Source: an uncultured Actinomycetes bacterium (GTDB lineage: Bacteria; Actinomycetota; Actinomycetes; Nanopelagicales; Nanopelagicaceae). From it: 45,993 bases of DNA. A program made the translations under genes and the position numbers. Position 1 is the first letter of the stretch, and every line of letters starts with the position of its first letter. The DNA lies in the NCBI GenBank assembly GCA_903919375.1, contig CAIXHZ010000035.1:1-45993 (forward strand), given 5' to 3'. Under the pieces are notes generated by a model. That model was not told the DNA's origin. It saw only the letters and a program-made list of their open reading frames with translations, and did not search any database. Positions 11,100-21,531 of the stretch are shown here, piece by piece.

Positions 11100-12092
11100 T
11101 TGGCGCCTCGCACTTATGACGAAGATGATGTTCGTATCCGTCCCCCGCGCAGCACCCGCCCCCGCACTAAAGATCGCCCTGATTACTCGGGGGCAGATCA
11201 AGCACTTGTAATTGCCGTTGATCGCGGTCGCACCACCTGCGTGCGCATCGATGAGAATGGCGCCCCGCTCGATACTCCGCAATTAGAGATCACTGCAATG
11301 AAAGCTCGCGAACTTGGCAAGAAATCCGTCGTGGTCGGCGACATGGTTGGAATCGTGGGAGATACAACTGGCGATGACGGTTCACTCGCCCGGATCGTCT
11401 CCGTCCAGCCAAGGCGAAATGCCCTCACTCGCACGGTTGATGATGGCGCAAATTTTGAACGCATGATTGTTGCTAATGTCGATCAGATGGCAATTGTGAT
11501 GGCCGCAGCTAATCCTGAACCCCGCCATGGTTTTGTCGATAGGGCGCTAGTCGTCGCTTATGACCAACGCATCCGCCCCATCATTATTCTCACCAAGCGC
11601 GATCTCGCCGATGCAAAGGAATTTTTGCAATCCTATGCCGATCTTGAGATTCAAGTGATTGAAACCCAGCGCGGCGCAGACTTAGCTCCGATTCGCGAAG
11701 CCCTTGCTGGCAAGACCACGGTATTGCTCGGACACTCAGGTGTCGGAAAATCCACTTTGGTAAATGCGTTAGTGGAGAGCGCTGCTAGAGCTACCGGAAG
11801 CGTCAATGAGGCAACCGGACGCGGCCGCCATACCTCATCCAGCGCTCTCGCCCTACGCCTCAATGCCGGCGATGGTTGGATCATTGATACTCCAGGAGTC
11901 CGCTCCTTTGGCGTCGCCCATGTCGATAGCAGCCGAGTCGTCAGTGCCTTCGGTGAATTTGCCGAAGCGCTCGAGCATTGCCCGAAAAATTGCTCACATA
12001 ATGAAGAGGCCTGCGCTCTCAACAATTGGCCGAATTTCACCGACGATAACAAGTCTCGACTCGAAAGCCTGCGCCGCTTACTCAAGGCCTAA
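11100..12092 (+). CDS. rsgA: Small ribosomal subunit biogenesis GTPase RsgA
   Basis: Circularly permuted GTPase: LTKRDL, GHSGVGKSTLVNAL, DTPGVRSFGV and C-terminal Cys/His zinc motif CPKNCSHNEEAC. TTG start. Confidence 0.95.
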   Translation: MAPRTYDEDDVRIRPPRSTRPRTKDRPDYSGADQALVIAVDRGRTTCVRIDENGAPLDTPQLEITAMKARELGKKSVVVGDMVGIVGDTTGDDGSLARIVSVQPRRNALTRTVDDGANFERMIVANVDQMAIVMAAANPEPRHGFVDRALVVAYDQRIRPIIILTKRDLADAKEFLQSYADLEIQVIETQRGADLAPIREALAGKTTVLLGHSGVGKSTLVNALVESAARATGSVNEATGRGRHTSSSALALRLNAGDGWIIDTPGVRSFGVAHVDSSRVVSAFGEFAEALEHCPKNCSHNEEACALNNWPNFTDDNKSRLESLRRLLKA

Positions 12093-12212
12093 ATTATTAC
12101 CCTCGCAGAGAGAGCCACAATCTGCCTTCTTGCTTAAACATGCCTTCCTTCTTAAACATACCTAATTGCTACCGATTCTCATGAAGCAAGCGGCTCGCGA
12201 TAAACTCCTCTC

Positions 12213-13028
12213 ATGACTTCATCAAGGGATTTGGCAGCCGACCTCGCTCTCGCACTTCGCCTTGCTGAAATCGCAGACTCCATTTCTCTCAATCGATATC
12301 AAGCAAATGATCTCGTTGTAGAGACAAAGCCGGATCTCACGCCAGTTACAGATGCTGATAAGGCAGTAGAAGAAGCAATTCGAAAAGTTCTTGCAATCGA
12401 ACGTCCAGATGATGCGGTCGTCGGAGAAGAATTCGGTGCAGCCGAAGAGATTACTTCCGGCACCTCAGGCAAGTATTACTGGGTCATCGATCCCATCGAC
12501 GGCACCAAAAATTTCCTACGTGGTGTTCCCACCTGGGCCACACTTATTGGCTTAGTTGATACATCCAATACCGTTGTCGCTGGAGTAGTAAGTTCTCCTG
12601 CGCTCTATCGCCGCTGGCATGCAGCTTCTGGCCTTGGCGCTTTTGTTACTGAAGGAACTGGATCGGCCAATCCATTAACAAAGAAAATCAGCGTCTCCCA
12701 TGTATCGGCCCTCTCAGATGCCTCTATTTCATACTCCGATCTCGTGGGTTGGGGCGATCGTCGACAGAAATTCATTGATCTCCAAGAACGAATTTGGCGC
12801 ACCCGCGGCCTCGGTGATTTCTGGTCGCATATGTTGGTTGCCGAAGGCGCCGTAGATATTTCCATTGAACCAAGCCTTGCGCTTTGGGATATGACACCAC
12901 TCGACATCATCGTTCGTGAAGCCGGCGGTCGATTCACAAATATCATCGGTATCGATGGCTCGCATGGCGGTAGCGCCGTATCTAGCAATGGCCTGCTTCA
13001 TTCCGCCTTCCTTTCAGCGATTAATTAA
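12213..13028 (+). CDS. hisN: Inositol-monophosphatase family protein, probable histidinol-phosphatase
   Basis: VGEEFG, WVIDPIDGTKNFLRGVPTWATLIGL, LWDMTPLDIIVREAGGRF motifs. Confidence 0.85.
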   Translation: MTSSRDLAADLALALRLAEIADSISLNRYQANDLVVETKPDLTPVTDADKAVEEAIRKVLAIERPDDAVVGEEFGAAEEITSGTSGKYYWVIDPIDGTKNFLRGVPTWATLIGLVDTSNTVVAGVVSSPALYRRWHAASGLGAFVTEGTGSANPLTKKISVSHVSALSDASISYSDLVGWGDRRQKFIDLQERIWRTRGLGDFWSHMLVAEGAVDISIEPSLALWDMTPLDIIVREAGGRFTNIIGIDGSHGGSAVSSNGLLHSAFLSAIN

Positions 13029-13039
13029 AGCGATTAACC

Positions 13040-13648
13040 ATGGGCCTTTTTTCATTCCTTAAACGCAAGAAGAACTCTCAACTCCAACCTCTCATCGCCA
13101 AGCCCCCCGTGCCATTCTTCGAAGAGGTCTTCGAGGTCGAGCGCGCGATTTTTAATTCAGATCCCTTAGTGCAATCGAAAAATTCCACTGATCACTCTGA
13201 TTCTTCCTCCGCGTCTACCGGCGCTGATCCTTCAGCTGACTTCATCGCCGACCACGATATAAAGGTCCTCATCGTCACACTGATGGTGGGACTCCAAGAA
13301 TTCCTCACCCGCATGGTCGAAGTTCCTACTCATCACCACAAAGGTATGCGTGGAGTAGGTCGATATCTTGAGGATGGCGCGACACTTCCCGTTGCCTACA
13401 CTCAATGGAATCAATCTCCGATCCAAGGCCTGGCAGCAAAGATGATCCTCAAAGGTCGGTCACGAACAATTCTCTTCGGGCCAGCCCTAGCCATGGTTCG
13501 AAATATCGCACCCTACGGAAAAGATTTCGATGAACTCATTGAGAGCGCCCATGAGAAGGGCAACATCGTGTATTTACTTGCAGTCGATGGCTTGGCGTAC
13601 GCCGTTTTTGAAGTGAGTCACCGGATCCAGGAGGTCATTGCACCGTAG
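13040..13648 (+). CDS. Hypothetical protein
   Basis: 202-aa ORF 11 nt downstream of hisN on the same strand; no family recognised. Confidence 0.6.
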   Translation: MGLFSFLKRKKNSQLQPLIAKPPVPFFEEVFEVERAIFNSDPLVQSKNSTDHSDSSSASTGADPSADFIADHDIKVLIVTLMVGLQEFLTRMVEVPTHHHKGMRGVGRYLEDGATLPVAYTQWNQSPIQGLAAKMILKGRSRTILFGPALAMVRNIAPYGKDFDELIESAHEKGNIVYLLAVDGLAYAVFEVSHRIQEVIAP

Positions 13649-13667
13649 GCATTAAATTTACGCCAAT

Positions 13668-13701
13668 AAAAAAACCCGCCCAATTTCTTGAGCGGGTTTA
13701 A
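13668..13701. terminator. Bidirectional intrinsic terminator
   Basis: AAAAAACCCGCCCAATTTCTTGAGCGGGTTTA between convergent genes. Confidence 0.8.
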
Positions 13702-13711
13702 TATTTAGCTA

Positions 13712-15115
13712 CTAGAGCTCAATCCAACCGTTCGGAATGAGTTCATCAACTTTCTCAGGTCCCCATGTTCCCTTGAAGTATGGATAGACCTCGCCACCAC
13801 CGTGTAGGACATTTTCCAAGATACGCCACGTTTCGAGAACTGAATCGATGCGAGTAAAGCGCATGTGATCACCGGCCATAGCGGCACGAAGCAAGCGCTC
13901 GTAGGCCTCTTGGCGGTCGCCGAGCGCTGCCGAAAATTCCACATTGAGCTGAACCGGAACGGTATGGAGCTTGTCGCCAGGCGCCTTTGCCATCAGTTCA
14001 ATATCCACGCCATCGTTCTTTCCTAGACGGAAACGAAGGACGTTGGGTGAACCGGCTTGAGTCTCGGCAAAGAGAAGTCGAGGAGGCTGCTTGAATTCGA
14101 TAATAACTTCTAGGACAGTCTCTTTGAGGTTCTTACCAGTACGCATATAGAACGGAACGCCAGCCCAGCGCCAGTTATCGACGTGAACAACGGCGGCAGC
14201 AAAGGTCTCAACCTTAGAGTTAGTGGCAACGCCATCCTCATCCAAGTAGCCCACATACTGACCACGGACAATATCCTTTTCAGTCAGCGTATCAATGGCG
14301 CGGAAGACCTTGATCTTCTCATCTTCCATGAACTGAGAGGTGAGATCAGCTGGTGGCTCCATCGCAATGAGAGCGAGTACCTGCAAGAGGTGATTCTGAA
14401 GAACGTCGCGGAAAGCACCGACTTCGTCGTAAAACTTACCGCGGCCATCAATTCCGAAATCTTCAGCCATGGTGATCTGCACGCTATTGATATAGCGACG
14501 GTTCCAGAGTGGCTCCCATATCGAGTTAGCGAATCGGAAGATCAAGATATCTTCTACCGATTCTTTACCGAGATAGTGATCGATACGGTAGAGGCGAATT
14601 TCTGGAAGTACTGCTTCCAAAGATTCCTGTAGCTTGATTGCAGATTCCAAATCACGGCCAAAGGGCTTCTCCACCACAATGCGGCAACGATCAGTTAATC
14701 CAACTTTTGCCAAACCAGCAGTTACTTGTTCAAAAAGAATAGGTGGGATAGCTAGGTAAATGACTGGCTTAATTTTATCTTTGATCTTTTCGGCCAAATC
14801 GACGTAGACCTGAGGATCCTCGTAGTTACCGACAACGAGATCGAGCTTGCTATCCAAGCGAGTAAGCACTGCCTCATCTACATTTGGAACGCGGGTGCGA
14901 ATCGCTTCAAAGGCGTTATCGACAAATTGCTTGTGATCCCAGCGAGTAGATGCAACACCAACGACATCAGCGTTGAGTCCGCCAGTGAGCTCCATGTTGT
15001 AGAGCGCAGGGAAGAGCTTCTTCTTTGCCAGGTCGCCGGTCGCTCCGAAGAGCACTACGACATCAGCCGGAGTCGATTTCTTCTTAGTAAGTGCAGATGA
15101 TTGACGTTGTTCCAC
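13712..15115 (-). CDS. zwf: Glucose-6-phosphate 1-dehydrogenase
   Basis: [40 protein letters not shown] motifs; 467 aa. Confidence 0.95.
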   Translation of the reverse strand: MEQRQSSALTKKKSTPADVVVLFGATGDLAKKKLFPALYNMELTGGLNADVVGVASTRWDHKQFVDNAFEAIRTRVPNVDEAVLTRLDSKLDLVVGNYEDPQVYVDLAEKIKDKIKPVIYLAIPPILFEQVTAGLAKVGLTDRCRIVVEKPFGRDLESAIKLQESLEAVLPEIRLYRIDHYLGKESVEDILIFRFANSIWEPLWNRRYINSVQITMAEDFGIDGRGKFYDEVGAFRDVLQNHLLQVLALIAMEPPADLTSQFMEDEKIKVFRAIDTLTEKDIVRGQYVGYLDEDGVATNSKVETFAAAVVHVDNWRWAGVPFYMRTGKNLKETVLEVIIEFKQPPRLLFAETQAGSPNVLRFRLGKNDGVDIELMAKAPGDKLHTVPVQLNVEFSAALGDRQEAYERLLRAAMAGDHMRFTRIDSVLETWRILENVLHGGGEVYPYFKGTWGPEKVDELIPNGWIEL

Positions 15116-15133
15116 GGGAATCCTTACTTCTTC

Positions 15134-16162
15134 TTATTTCTTAGGTTCGACGTGGCCGCCGAACTTCATACGCATGGCGGAAAGAACCTTGTTGGCATAG
15201 AGATCATTGACACGAGATGTGAAGCGTCCCATGAGCGATGCGCTGAGGACATTAGCTGGAACGCCAGCGTCGATTGCAGTCTGAACAGTCCAGCGACCTT
15301 CGCCAGAGTCCGACACTGAACCTTTGTAGCCATCAAGCTCTGGATCTTCGACATAAGCCTGCGCTGTGAGATCGAGTAACCAGGATGCAACGACAGAACC
15401 GCGGCGCCATACTTCAGAGATCTCTGACATATTGAGGTCGTACTTTGTTTCGTTGTGGGCACCAACATAGGTGGGGTGCTTAATTCCATTGCGAGTGGTG
15501 TTGAGCAAGTTAAGGCCCTCGGCATATGCAGCCATAGCGCCATATTCAATGCCATTGTGAACCATCTTGACGTAGTGGCCAGAACCAACCGGACCACAGT
15601 GGTAGTAACCCTTTTCAGCAGTAGAAGGTGCGCCTTCGTTGCCGGGTGTGCGCTCTGCTGCTTCAAATCCTGGTGCAAGTGCTTCAAAAATTGGTGTGAG
15701 GCGATCAACTACTGGCTTATCGCCGCCGATCATGAGTGAGTAGCCGCGTGCAAGTCCAAAGACCCCTCCGGATGTTCCGACATCGACAAAGTTAATACCG
15801 AGCTCACGGAGCCAATCTGCATTGTGAATATCATCGCGATAGAAAGTATTTCCACCATCGATGATGGTCGCGCCTGCTTCTAGGTGCTCAGCAACTTTCT
15901 TAATGGTCTCCGCTGTTACTTCTGCAGGAACCATGACCCAGACGATCTGTGGGTGAGCAGCGTTGTTGTATTTCTTAAGATCTGCAAGAGATGAAAGGCC
16001 AGTGAAACCTTCTGCTGCCAAAGTCTTTACCGTCTCTGGGCTGACATCGAAGACGCTGATATTTACTGGTGTGGCTGGATCAACATGGCGTGAGATTCGG
16101 CGAGCAATATTTGCGCCCATGCGGCCAAGGCCAACGATTGTGAGTTGTAGTGAATCAGACAT
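15134..16162 (-). CDS. gnd: 6-phosphogluconate dehydrogenase (decarboxylating), short form
   Basis: GLGRMGANIARR Rossmann motif, DVGTSGGVFGLARGYSLMIGG, VKMVHNGIEYGAMAAYAEG; 342 aa. Confidence 0.9.
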   Translation of the reverse strand: MSDSLQLTIVGLGRMGANIARRISRHVDPATPVNISVFDVSPETVKTLAAEGFTGLSSLADLKKYNNAAHPQIVWVMVPAEVTAETIKKVAEHLEAGATIIDGGNTFYRDDIHNADWLRELGINFVDVGTSGGVFGLARGYSLMIGGDKPVVDRLTPIFEALAPGFEAAERTPGNEGAPSTAEKGYYHCGPVGSGHYVKMVHNGIEYGAMAAYAEGLNLLNTTRNGIKHPTYVGAHNETKYDLNMSEISEVWRRGSVVASWLLDLTAQAYVEDPELDGYKGSVSDSGEGRWTVQTAIDAGVPANVLSASLMGRFTSRVNDLYANKVLSAMRMKFGGHVEPKK

Positions 16163-16317
16163 CTTCTCTCCTCTTAACTTCGCTATAGCTTCTCTTCAGA
16201 ACTCTTCATTACTTAGTACGTGCTGCCGGGATGTTAATCATCATCGACATGTGACTAACCAGCTCACCATTGAGCTCTACCAAAATCCTGATTCGGCCAC
16301 AGGATTTGGAAATCAAA

Positions 16318-17037
16318 TTACTGGGCCACCTGGAAATCTGTGAGGATCGTGATCTGCCCAACAGATGAATTCTGCCGTAATAACTCCACCGGCATGCTCG
16401 CTCCACGACGTAATGTCTCGTGTAACGCCTCACTCTTACCTGTTCCGAGGGCAAAAATGAAGGCCACGGGGGTCTGCGCCAAGCGATGGAGGGTGATGGT
16501 GACGCGCTGGGCAGGGGGCTTAGGAGAATCCGAAACTGCAGCGGCTGAAGCTGACGAGTTGAGGATTTCGGTCTGACCAGGGAAGCACGAGGCGACGTGA
16601 CCATCTTCGCCCATGCTCAAAAGAACGGCATCAAAACCTGTGGCGGCAAGAGCGCCATCGAGTTGATCGGCATAATCCTGTGCCGCCTCGACCAATGTAC
16701 TTTGAGATGGCGCGAGCAGACGGTGGAAGTGACAGATTGAAGCGATGGCAGCAAAGCCAGCAATCAACGTCGTATCGGTGCGATCAGCTGAGTCCAACTC
16801 TTCAAAGCGCTCATCGCTAAACCAAATGTGAAGTGGCTTGATATCGCTATTTCCAAGTAACGGTGCAACTGCCCGTGAGATAGCCTCGACGATCGCCAGG
16901 CCAGTACGCCCACCAGTGACGACAATGTGTGCGTCACGACCTGCTGCCCACGCTGATTCAATTGCTGAAACCACGCCGTGTGAAGCTTTGGCGAGTAGGC
17001 CTTCTGATTGCGGGTTCTCAATTATTTGGATATTCAT
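16318..17037 (-). CDS. pgl: 6-phosphogluconolactonase
   Basis: VVTGGRTGLAIVEAI, HIWFSDERF, LLSMGEDGHVASCFPG motifs. Confidence 0.9.
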   Translation of the reverse strand: MNIQIIENPQSEGLLAKASHGVVSAIESAWAAGRDAHIVVTGGRTGLAIVEAISRAVAPLLGNSDIKPLHIWFSDERFEELDSADRTDTTLIAGFAAIASICHFHRLLAPSQSTLVEAAQDYADQLDGALAATGFDAVLLSMGEDGHVASCFPGQTEILNSSASAAAVSDSPKPPAQRVTITLHRLAQTPVAFIFALGTGKSEALHETLRRGASMPVELLRQNSSVGQITILTDFQVAQ

Positions 17038-17080
17038 ATATCCAAATTCTATCGGGGGCGCTTTTGTAGGGAAAATTGAA

Positions 17081-17106
17081 AAGACCCTCTCCGTGAAGAG
17101 AGGGTC
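17081..17106 (-). terminator. Intrinsic terminator downstream of the tRNA gene
   Basis: Minus strand GACCCTCTC-TTCACG-GAGAGGGTC followed by TTTT. Confidence 0.85.
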
Positions 17107-17115
17107 GTTACTGAT

Positions 17116-17192
17116 TGGTAGCGGGGACAGGATTTGAACCTATGACCTCTGGGTTATGAGCCCAGCGAGCTACCGAGCTGCTCCACCCCGCG
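17116..17192 (-). tRNA. Initiator tRNA-fMet (CAT)
   Basis: Minus strand CGCGGGGTGGAGCAGCTCGGTAGCTCGCTGGGCTCATAACCCAGAGGTCATAGGTTCAAATCCTGTCCCCGCTACCA. Cloverleaf, CAT anticodon, three G-C pairs in the anticodon stem, unpaired position 1-72, encoded CCA. Confidence 0.95.
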
Positions 17193-17239
17193 TCGGTAGT
17201 GGAATCTTAAACGAAAAGTGGAAATAACCCAAAACGAGA

Positions 17240-20152
17240 TTATTTCTGAGCGTTAATCGCCGCAGCAATTGCTGCCTTTAAGCGATCTTGCGCCTTTCCG
17301 TATGCCGTGAAATCACCATTCTTGAGCGCTGCTTGCGAATCACTCAGAGCGGTCTGCGCATTTGCCAGTGCTTGGCGAAGTGCAGAGTTTGTTGAGGTCG
17401 ATCCAGTTGATCCATTTGATGATGAGCTGGTCGATGATGACGTTGCTCCCGCAATAACAGTTGATGAACCAGTAAATACCTGGTTCAAAGCACCAGCAAG
17501 CGTGTCATCAAAACCAATTTGATCACCGAAGGAGACCAAGACTTTCTGCAGGAGTGGATACGCAGAAGCGTTTGAAGTCGCACGTACATAGACTGGCTGA
17601 ACATAGAGCAAGCCTTTGTTGACCGGTAAGGTGAGAAGATTTCCGAGGACTACATCGGAGCCGCCTTGACGAAGTAGCGATAGTGCTTGTGCCACATCAG
17701 GCTTTGCTTCAAAGTTCGAGGCCACTTGTGATGGACCTGAAATATTTGTAGAGCGAGGAAGCTGAAGAACGGTGATCTTGCCGTAATCCGGACCAGTGTC
17801 CGAGTTGACCATCGCAACTGCAGTGAGGTTCTGACGATTTCCGCGAGGAACGAAGGAGGTCGTTAGAGCGAAGGATGGCGCAGTTGTTCCAGGGATTTGC
17901 AGCGTTGCGTAGTACGAAGGCTGGAGTCCGGAGTTACCGCCGAGGGTTGATGGATCAGTGGGGACGCGCCAGAAATCTTGGCCGCCGTAATAAGCCGCAG
18001 CATTATCAACGTGATAAGTACTGAGCACGTCGCGCTGAACGTTAAAGAGATCTTCTGGGTAGCGGATGTGTTGCAAGAGTTGGGCTGAGATCGCGCTCTT
18101 TGGCTTTACTGTTCCGGGAAATGCCTTGCTCCACGTTTTGAGAACAGGGTCGGTGGTATCCCATTGGTAAAGATTGACGGTTCCGTCGTAAGCATCGACT
18201 GTTGCCTTCACGGAGTTGCGAATGTAGGAGACGCTCTGACTGCCGAGTGAACTGACAGCAGTTGATGATGCTGTTACTGAGTTGGTGGTGGCATCAGCAA
18301 GATTGATCTTCTTGGAATATGGGTAGCCAGCACTTGTGGTGTAGCCATCGATGATCCAGAGAACTCGACCATTAACGATCGATGGATAGGCATTCCCATC
18401 CAAAGTAAGCCATGGCGCAACTTTTGCCACCATCTCCTTAGGATTTCGATTAAAGAGGATTCGGGAATCAGAGTTGATGAGATTAGAGAGAACAATCTTC
18501 TGATCCTTGTATTTCACAGCGAAGAGCAGGCGCGAAAGGATGTTGCCCATCGGTACTCCACCAGTGCCCTTGTAGGTGTAGTTCTTCTGGCCATTAGCAG
18601 ATGTGTCATCCGGATAATCAAGTTCGGCCGGTGCTGATCCTTTTGAGCCGCCGATAATGGAGTAATCAGGAACATTCTCGCCAAAGTAGATGCGAGGTTC
18701 AAAGGTGCCGAGACCAGATGTTGGGGGAATATTTCCGACATCAAAAGATGGCTTGCCATCGGCATCGACAGCGTTTGCCTTGGCAGCAACAAAGCCGAAC
18801 CCGTGGGTGTAGACCAAGTGATCGTTGATCCAGTTGCGGACCGGGTTACCTGCAATATTGAGTTCGCGAGCTGCAACAATCTCATCTTGCTTCTTGCCAT
18901 TAACGGTGTAGCGATCTACATCGAGTGAATCGGCGAAGGTGTAATACGGCTTAATCTGCTGTAGCTGTTTAAATGTCGCGGGAACGACGTTGGGATCGAT
19001 CAAGCGGATATTAGAGATGGTGGCAGCATCGGTGGCGAGCTTGCTGGTATTAGCCGTAGTCGATGCTTGGTAATCAACAACTTTAAGATTACTGAGTCCA
19101 AAAGCGGCGCGAGTAGCATTGATATTGCGCTGAATATATGGCGCTTCCTTCGAAGATTCACTTGGCTTAACTTGGAATTGCTGAATAATTCCTGGGTATA
19201 CGCCAGCGATAACAATCGCCGAAATACCCATAAGTGCTACGCCCGCAGTAGGGAGGAGCCAGGAGCGGCGCACAATGTTGGCAAAGAAAAGAAGTGAACA
19301 GATAACGGCGATGCCAGCCAAAATAGATTTTGCCGGCAAGAGCGCATTGACATCGGTGTAGCCAAGGCCAGTGATGAGTTTGCCTTCTTTGAGCTCTAGC
19401 GCATATCGATCGAACCAGTAAGCAATCGCCTTCACCAAAACTAAGAGGCCAAGAAGTACAGAAAGCTGGACTCGAGCAGCTGCAGTGGTGCGCTCTGCTG
19501 CTAATTGTGGACGGATGCCGCCATAGAGGTAGTGCACCCCAGTAGTGGCCAGAATGGTGATCAAGAGTGTGGCAATCGCCCAGCCAATGAGGGTTTCGTA
19601 GAACGGCAACTTAAAGGCAAAGAAGGAGATATCTAAACCAAATTGCGGATCTTTAGCTCCGAAGGAAGTTGAGTTCTTGAACTGCAACCACGAACTCCAG
19701 AGCGATGTTCCGCCGCGACCGGCGAAGTAGAAAATTGCGATTGCCAATCCCCAAACAGCGTAGCGACGTACTGGTTCAATCTGAGCGCGAAGATTTTCAG
19801 CGTTATCGATCCGACCATCAAGGCCACCTGTTGGTACATAGATGGGGCGCTTTTTAAATGCTAAATAAATATTGGTCGAGATGATCGCCGAGGTGACGAG
19901 CCCGACTACGAAGAAGAGTTCAATCTTGGTGAGAAGTACTTTGCTCCATACGCTGCTGTAGTGAACAGAACGGAACCAGAGCGCATCGGCATAGAAACCG
20001 CTCAGTGCGACCAAGATGATCGCAACAACCACAACGGCAAGGATGGCGAATTGGGCCGGACCAAATTTACGACGAGCACCTCGAGGTCCACGAGGACCGC
20101 GTGCTGCGCGATAGGCATCGAAGGGATTTGTGGGGCCATTAAATGAACTCAT
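17240..20152 (-). CDS. UPF0182 family membrane protein
   Basis: 970 aa; N-terminal multi-TM region, large extracytoplasmic region (YIQRNINATRAAFGL, YTHGFGFVAAKANAVDADGKP, PEDLFNVQRDVLSTYHVDNA). Confidence 0.9.
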   Translation of the reverse strand: MSSFNGPTNPFDAYRAARGPRGPRGARRKFGPAQFAILAVVVVAIILVALSGFYADALWFRSVHYSSVWSKVLLTKIELFFVVGLVTSAIISTNIYLAFKKRPIYVPTGGLDGRIDNAENLRAQIEPVRRYAVWGLAIAIFYFAGRGGTSLWSSWLQFKNSTSFGAKDPQFGLDISFFAFKLPFYETLIGWAIATLLITILATTGVHYLYGGIRPQLAAERTTAAARVQLSVLLGLLVLVKAIAYWFDRYALELKEGKLITGLGYTDVNALLPAKSILAGIAVICSLLFFANIVRRSWLLPTAGVALMGISAIVIAGVYPGIIQQFQVKPSESSKEAPYIQRNINATRAAFGLSNLKVVDYQASTTANTSKLATDAATISNIRLIDPNVVPATFKQLQQIKPYYTFADSLDVDRYTVNGKKQDEIVAARELNIAGNPVRNWINDHLVYTHGFGFVAAKANAVDADGKPSFDVGNIPPTSGLGTFEPRIYFGENVPDYSIIGGSKGSAPAELDYPDDTSANGQKNYTYKGTGGVPMGNILSRLLFAVKYKDQKIVLSNLINSDSRILFNRNPKEMVAKVAPWLTLDGNAYPSIVNGRVLWIIDGYTTSAGYPYSKKINLADATTNSVTASSTAVSSLGSQSVSYIRNSVKATVDAYDGTVNLYQWDTTDPVLKTWSKAFPGTVKPKSAISAQLLQHIRYPEDLFNVQRDVLSTYHVDNAAAYYGGQDFWRVPTDPSTLGGNSGLQPSYYATLQIPGTTAPSFALTTSFVPRGNRQNLTAVAMVNSDTGPDYGKITVLQLPRSTNISGPSQVASNFEAKPDVAQALSLLRQGGSDVVLGNLLTLPVNKGLLYVQPVYVRATSNASAYPLLQKVLVSFGDQIGFDDTLAGALNQVFTGSSTVIAGATSSSTSSSSNGSTGSTSTNSALRQALANAQTALSDSQAALKNGDFTAYGKAQDRLKAAIAAAINAQK

Positions 20153-20251
20153 GGCCTTACTCTAGCGATCTGCTGGCCCGAGAGATTTATCAAAAAGGGA
20201 GTTGTGGGTGAGCGTCCAAGGCAAAACCGTGAAAAATACGCAGCACTGGCC

Positions 20252-21040
20252 TTAGCAATGGGGCAGTGTCGCCGTGGGGGTTCGAGAATAACTGGTCATA
20301 ATCGAGATTGTCTGGGCGAGTGTGCTCACAGGAATCACGCGCAAGCCCTTTGGCATCCGAGTGATATCCACACAATTGTCGGCCGGGATGAAAACCGCAT
20401 CGGCGTGAGCGCGGGCGGCGCCAATTAATTTTTGATCAATTCCACCAATCGCACCGACTTCGCCAGTATGTGAAATAGTCCCGGTTGCGGCAACGATGTG
20501 CCCGGCAAACAATTGTGGAACTCCTACTTTAGTAACAACGGCCAGGGCAAAAGCTAGGCCTGCACTCGGACCGCCTGTATCTTTCAACTTCACGACCACG
20601 TCGCGAGTTGAAATTGTTCGATGGAGATAATTTCCTGCAGCCGCAATCGCGCTCTGAGAAGATGTATCCATCTCTGCTTTACTTTGAGCAACCGCTTGCG
20701 AAGTCTTCTCATGATGGGGGTAGAGAATCTCTTCTGGAATGACCATTTCATCTCCGCGCATCCAGGCCGCCGCCAAGAGTGGGGCGGTGAGATGACTCCC
20801 TGGTGTCGAGACGTAAACGGTGAGTGAGAGAAGTGAACCTGCTGATGCCGCTGCGCCCGGTGAAGCTGTCGCACTCTGCGAGATTGCACTCTTCGCCACA
20901 GTTATGGGGCCATTGAGCAAATTGGTTGTCGGTCCTGGCGAAATAACTGAGTAAGGGAGCGGTAGGACCAAGAGCAAAGCTCCCATGACTACCAAAAAGA
21001 GTGACTGAGCTTTTGGCAGATACCGCGGATAGACCTTCAT
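20252..21040 (-). CDS. Membrane-anchored Lon-domain (S16) protease, YlbL-like, apparently without PDZ domain
   Basis: N-terminal TM, TGGPSAGLAFALAV (catalytic Ser), GAIGGIDQK (catalytic Lys), PADNCVD. Confidence 0.85.
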   Translation of the reverse strand: MKVYPRYLPKAQSLFLVVMGALLLVLPLPYSVISPGPTTNLLNGPITVAKSAISQSATASPGAAASAGSLLSLTVYVSTPGSHLTAPLLAAAWMRGDEMVIPEEILYPHHEKTSQAVAQSKAEMDTSSQSAIAAAGNYLHRTISTRDVVVKLKDTGGPSAGLAFALAVVTKVGVPQLFAGHIVAATGTISHTGEVGAIGGIDQKLIGAARAHADAVFIPADNCVDITRMPKGLRVIPVSTLAQTISIMTSYSRTPTATLPHC

Positions 21041-21054
21041 AGCGGGGCTGGGAA

Positions 21055-21426
21055 CTAGGAAGTAAATTCGATGGGTGTGGATATCGAGTGGGGCTGGTCG
21101 CTCATTGGACTATTGGAACCAGCGTGACTATTGGAACCAGCGTGACTAGTGGAGCCAGTGGGACTAGTGGAGCCAGTGGGACTCGCATCTTCAGCTTGAG
21201 CGCCGGCCGGATCCACAACGTGCACTGCCGAAGGCTGGTTAAAACTCTTTTGGAATTCGTTGAATTTTGCGACCGAACGATTAGTCTCGTTATCGAATTT
21301 ATCCTGAAATTTAGCCACCCATACGACGTAGCCAATAGCGCCTAATACGACGAAAAGGGGCACGATCCACCAGATCAGCGCAGCAAAGGCGGTAGAACTA
21401 GTCTGTATCGCCGCTGAAATGATCAC
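21055..21426 (-). CDS. Hypothetical single-TM protein with low-complexity repeat tail
   Basis: One TM helix (WWIVPLFVVLGAIGYVVWV) and SPTGSTSPTGSTSHAGSNSHAGSN tail; GTG start 6 nt after TAAGGT. Confidence 0.6.
   Translation of the reverse strand: MIISAAIQTSSTAFAALIWWIVPLFVVLGAIGYVVWVAKFQDKFDNETNRSVAKFNEFQKSFNQPSAVHVVDPAGAQAEDASPTGSTSPTGSTSHAGSNSHAGSNSPMSDQPHSISTPIEFTS
21109..21180. repeat. Four tandem 18-bp repeats (AABB pattern)
   Basis: ACTATTGGAACCAGCGTG x2 then ACTAGTGGAGCCAGTGGG x2, contiguous and in frame with the minus-strand CDS. Confidence 0.95.
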
Positions 21427-21531
21427 GGGCTTACCTTAACAAAGGAGCCCGAGAATTCGGGAAGTTTTTGGCTCCCGCCAGCGTTATGGTTGGTACATCT
21501 CACATATGGGTCAAGGAAAGGGTTAGCCGAT

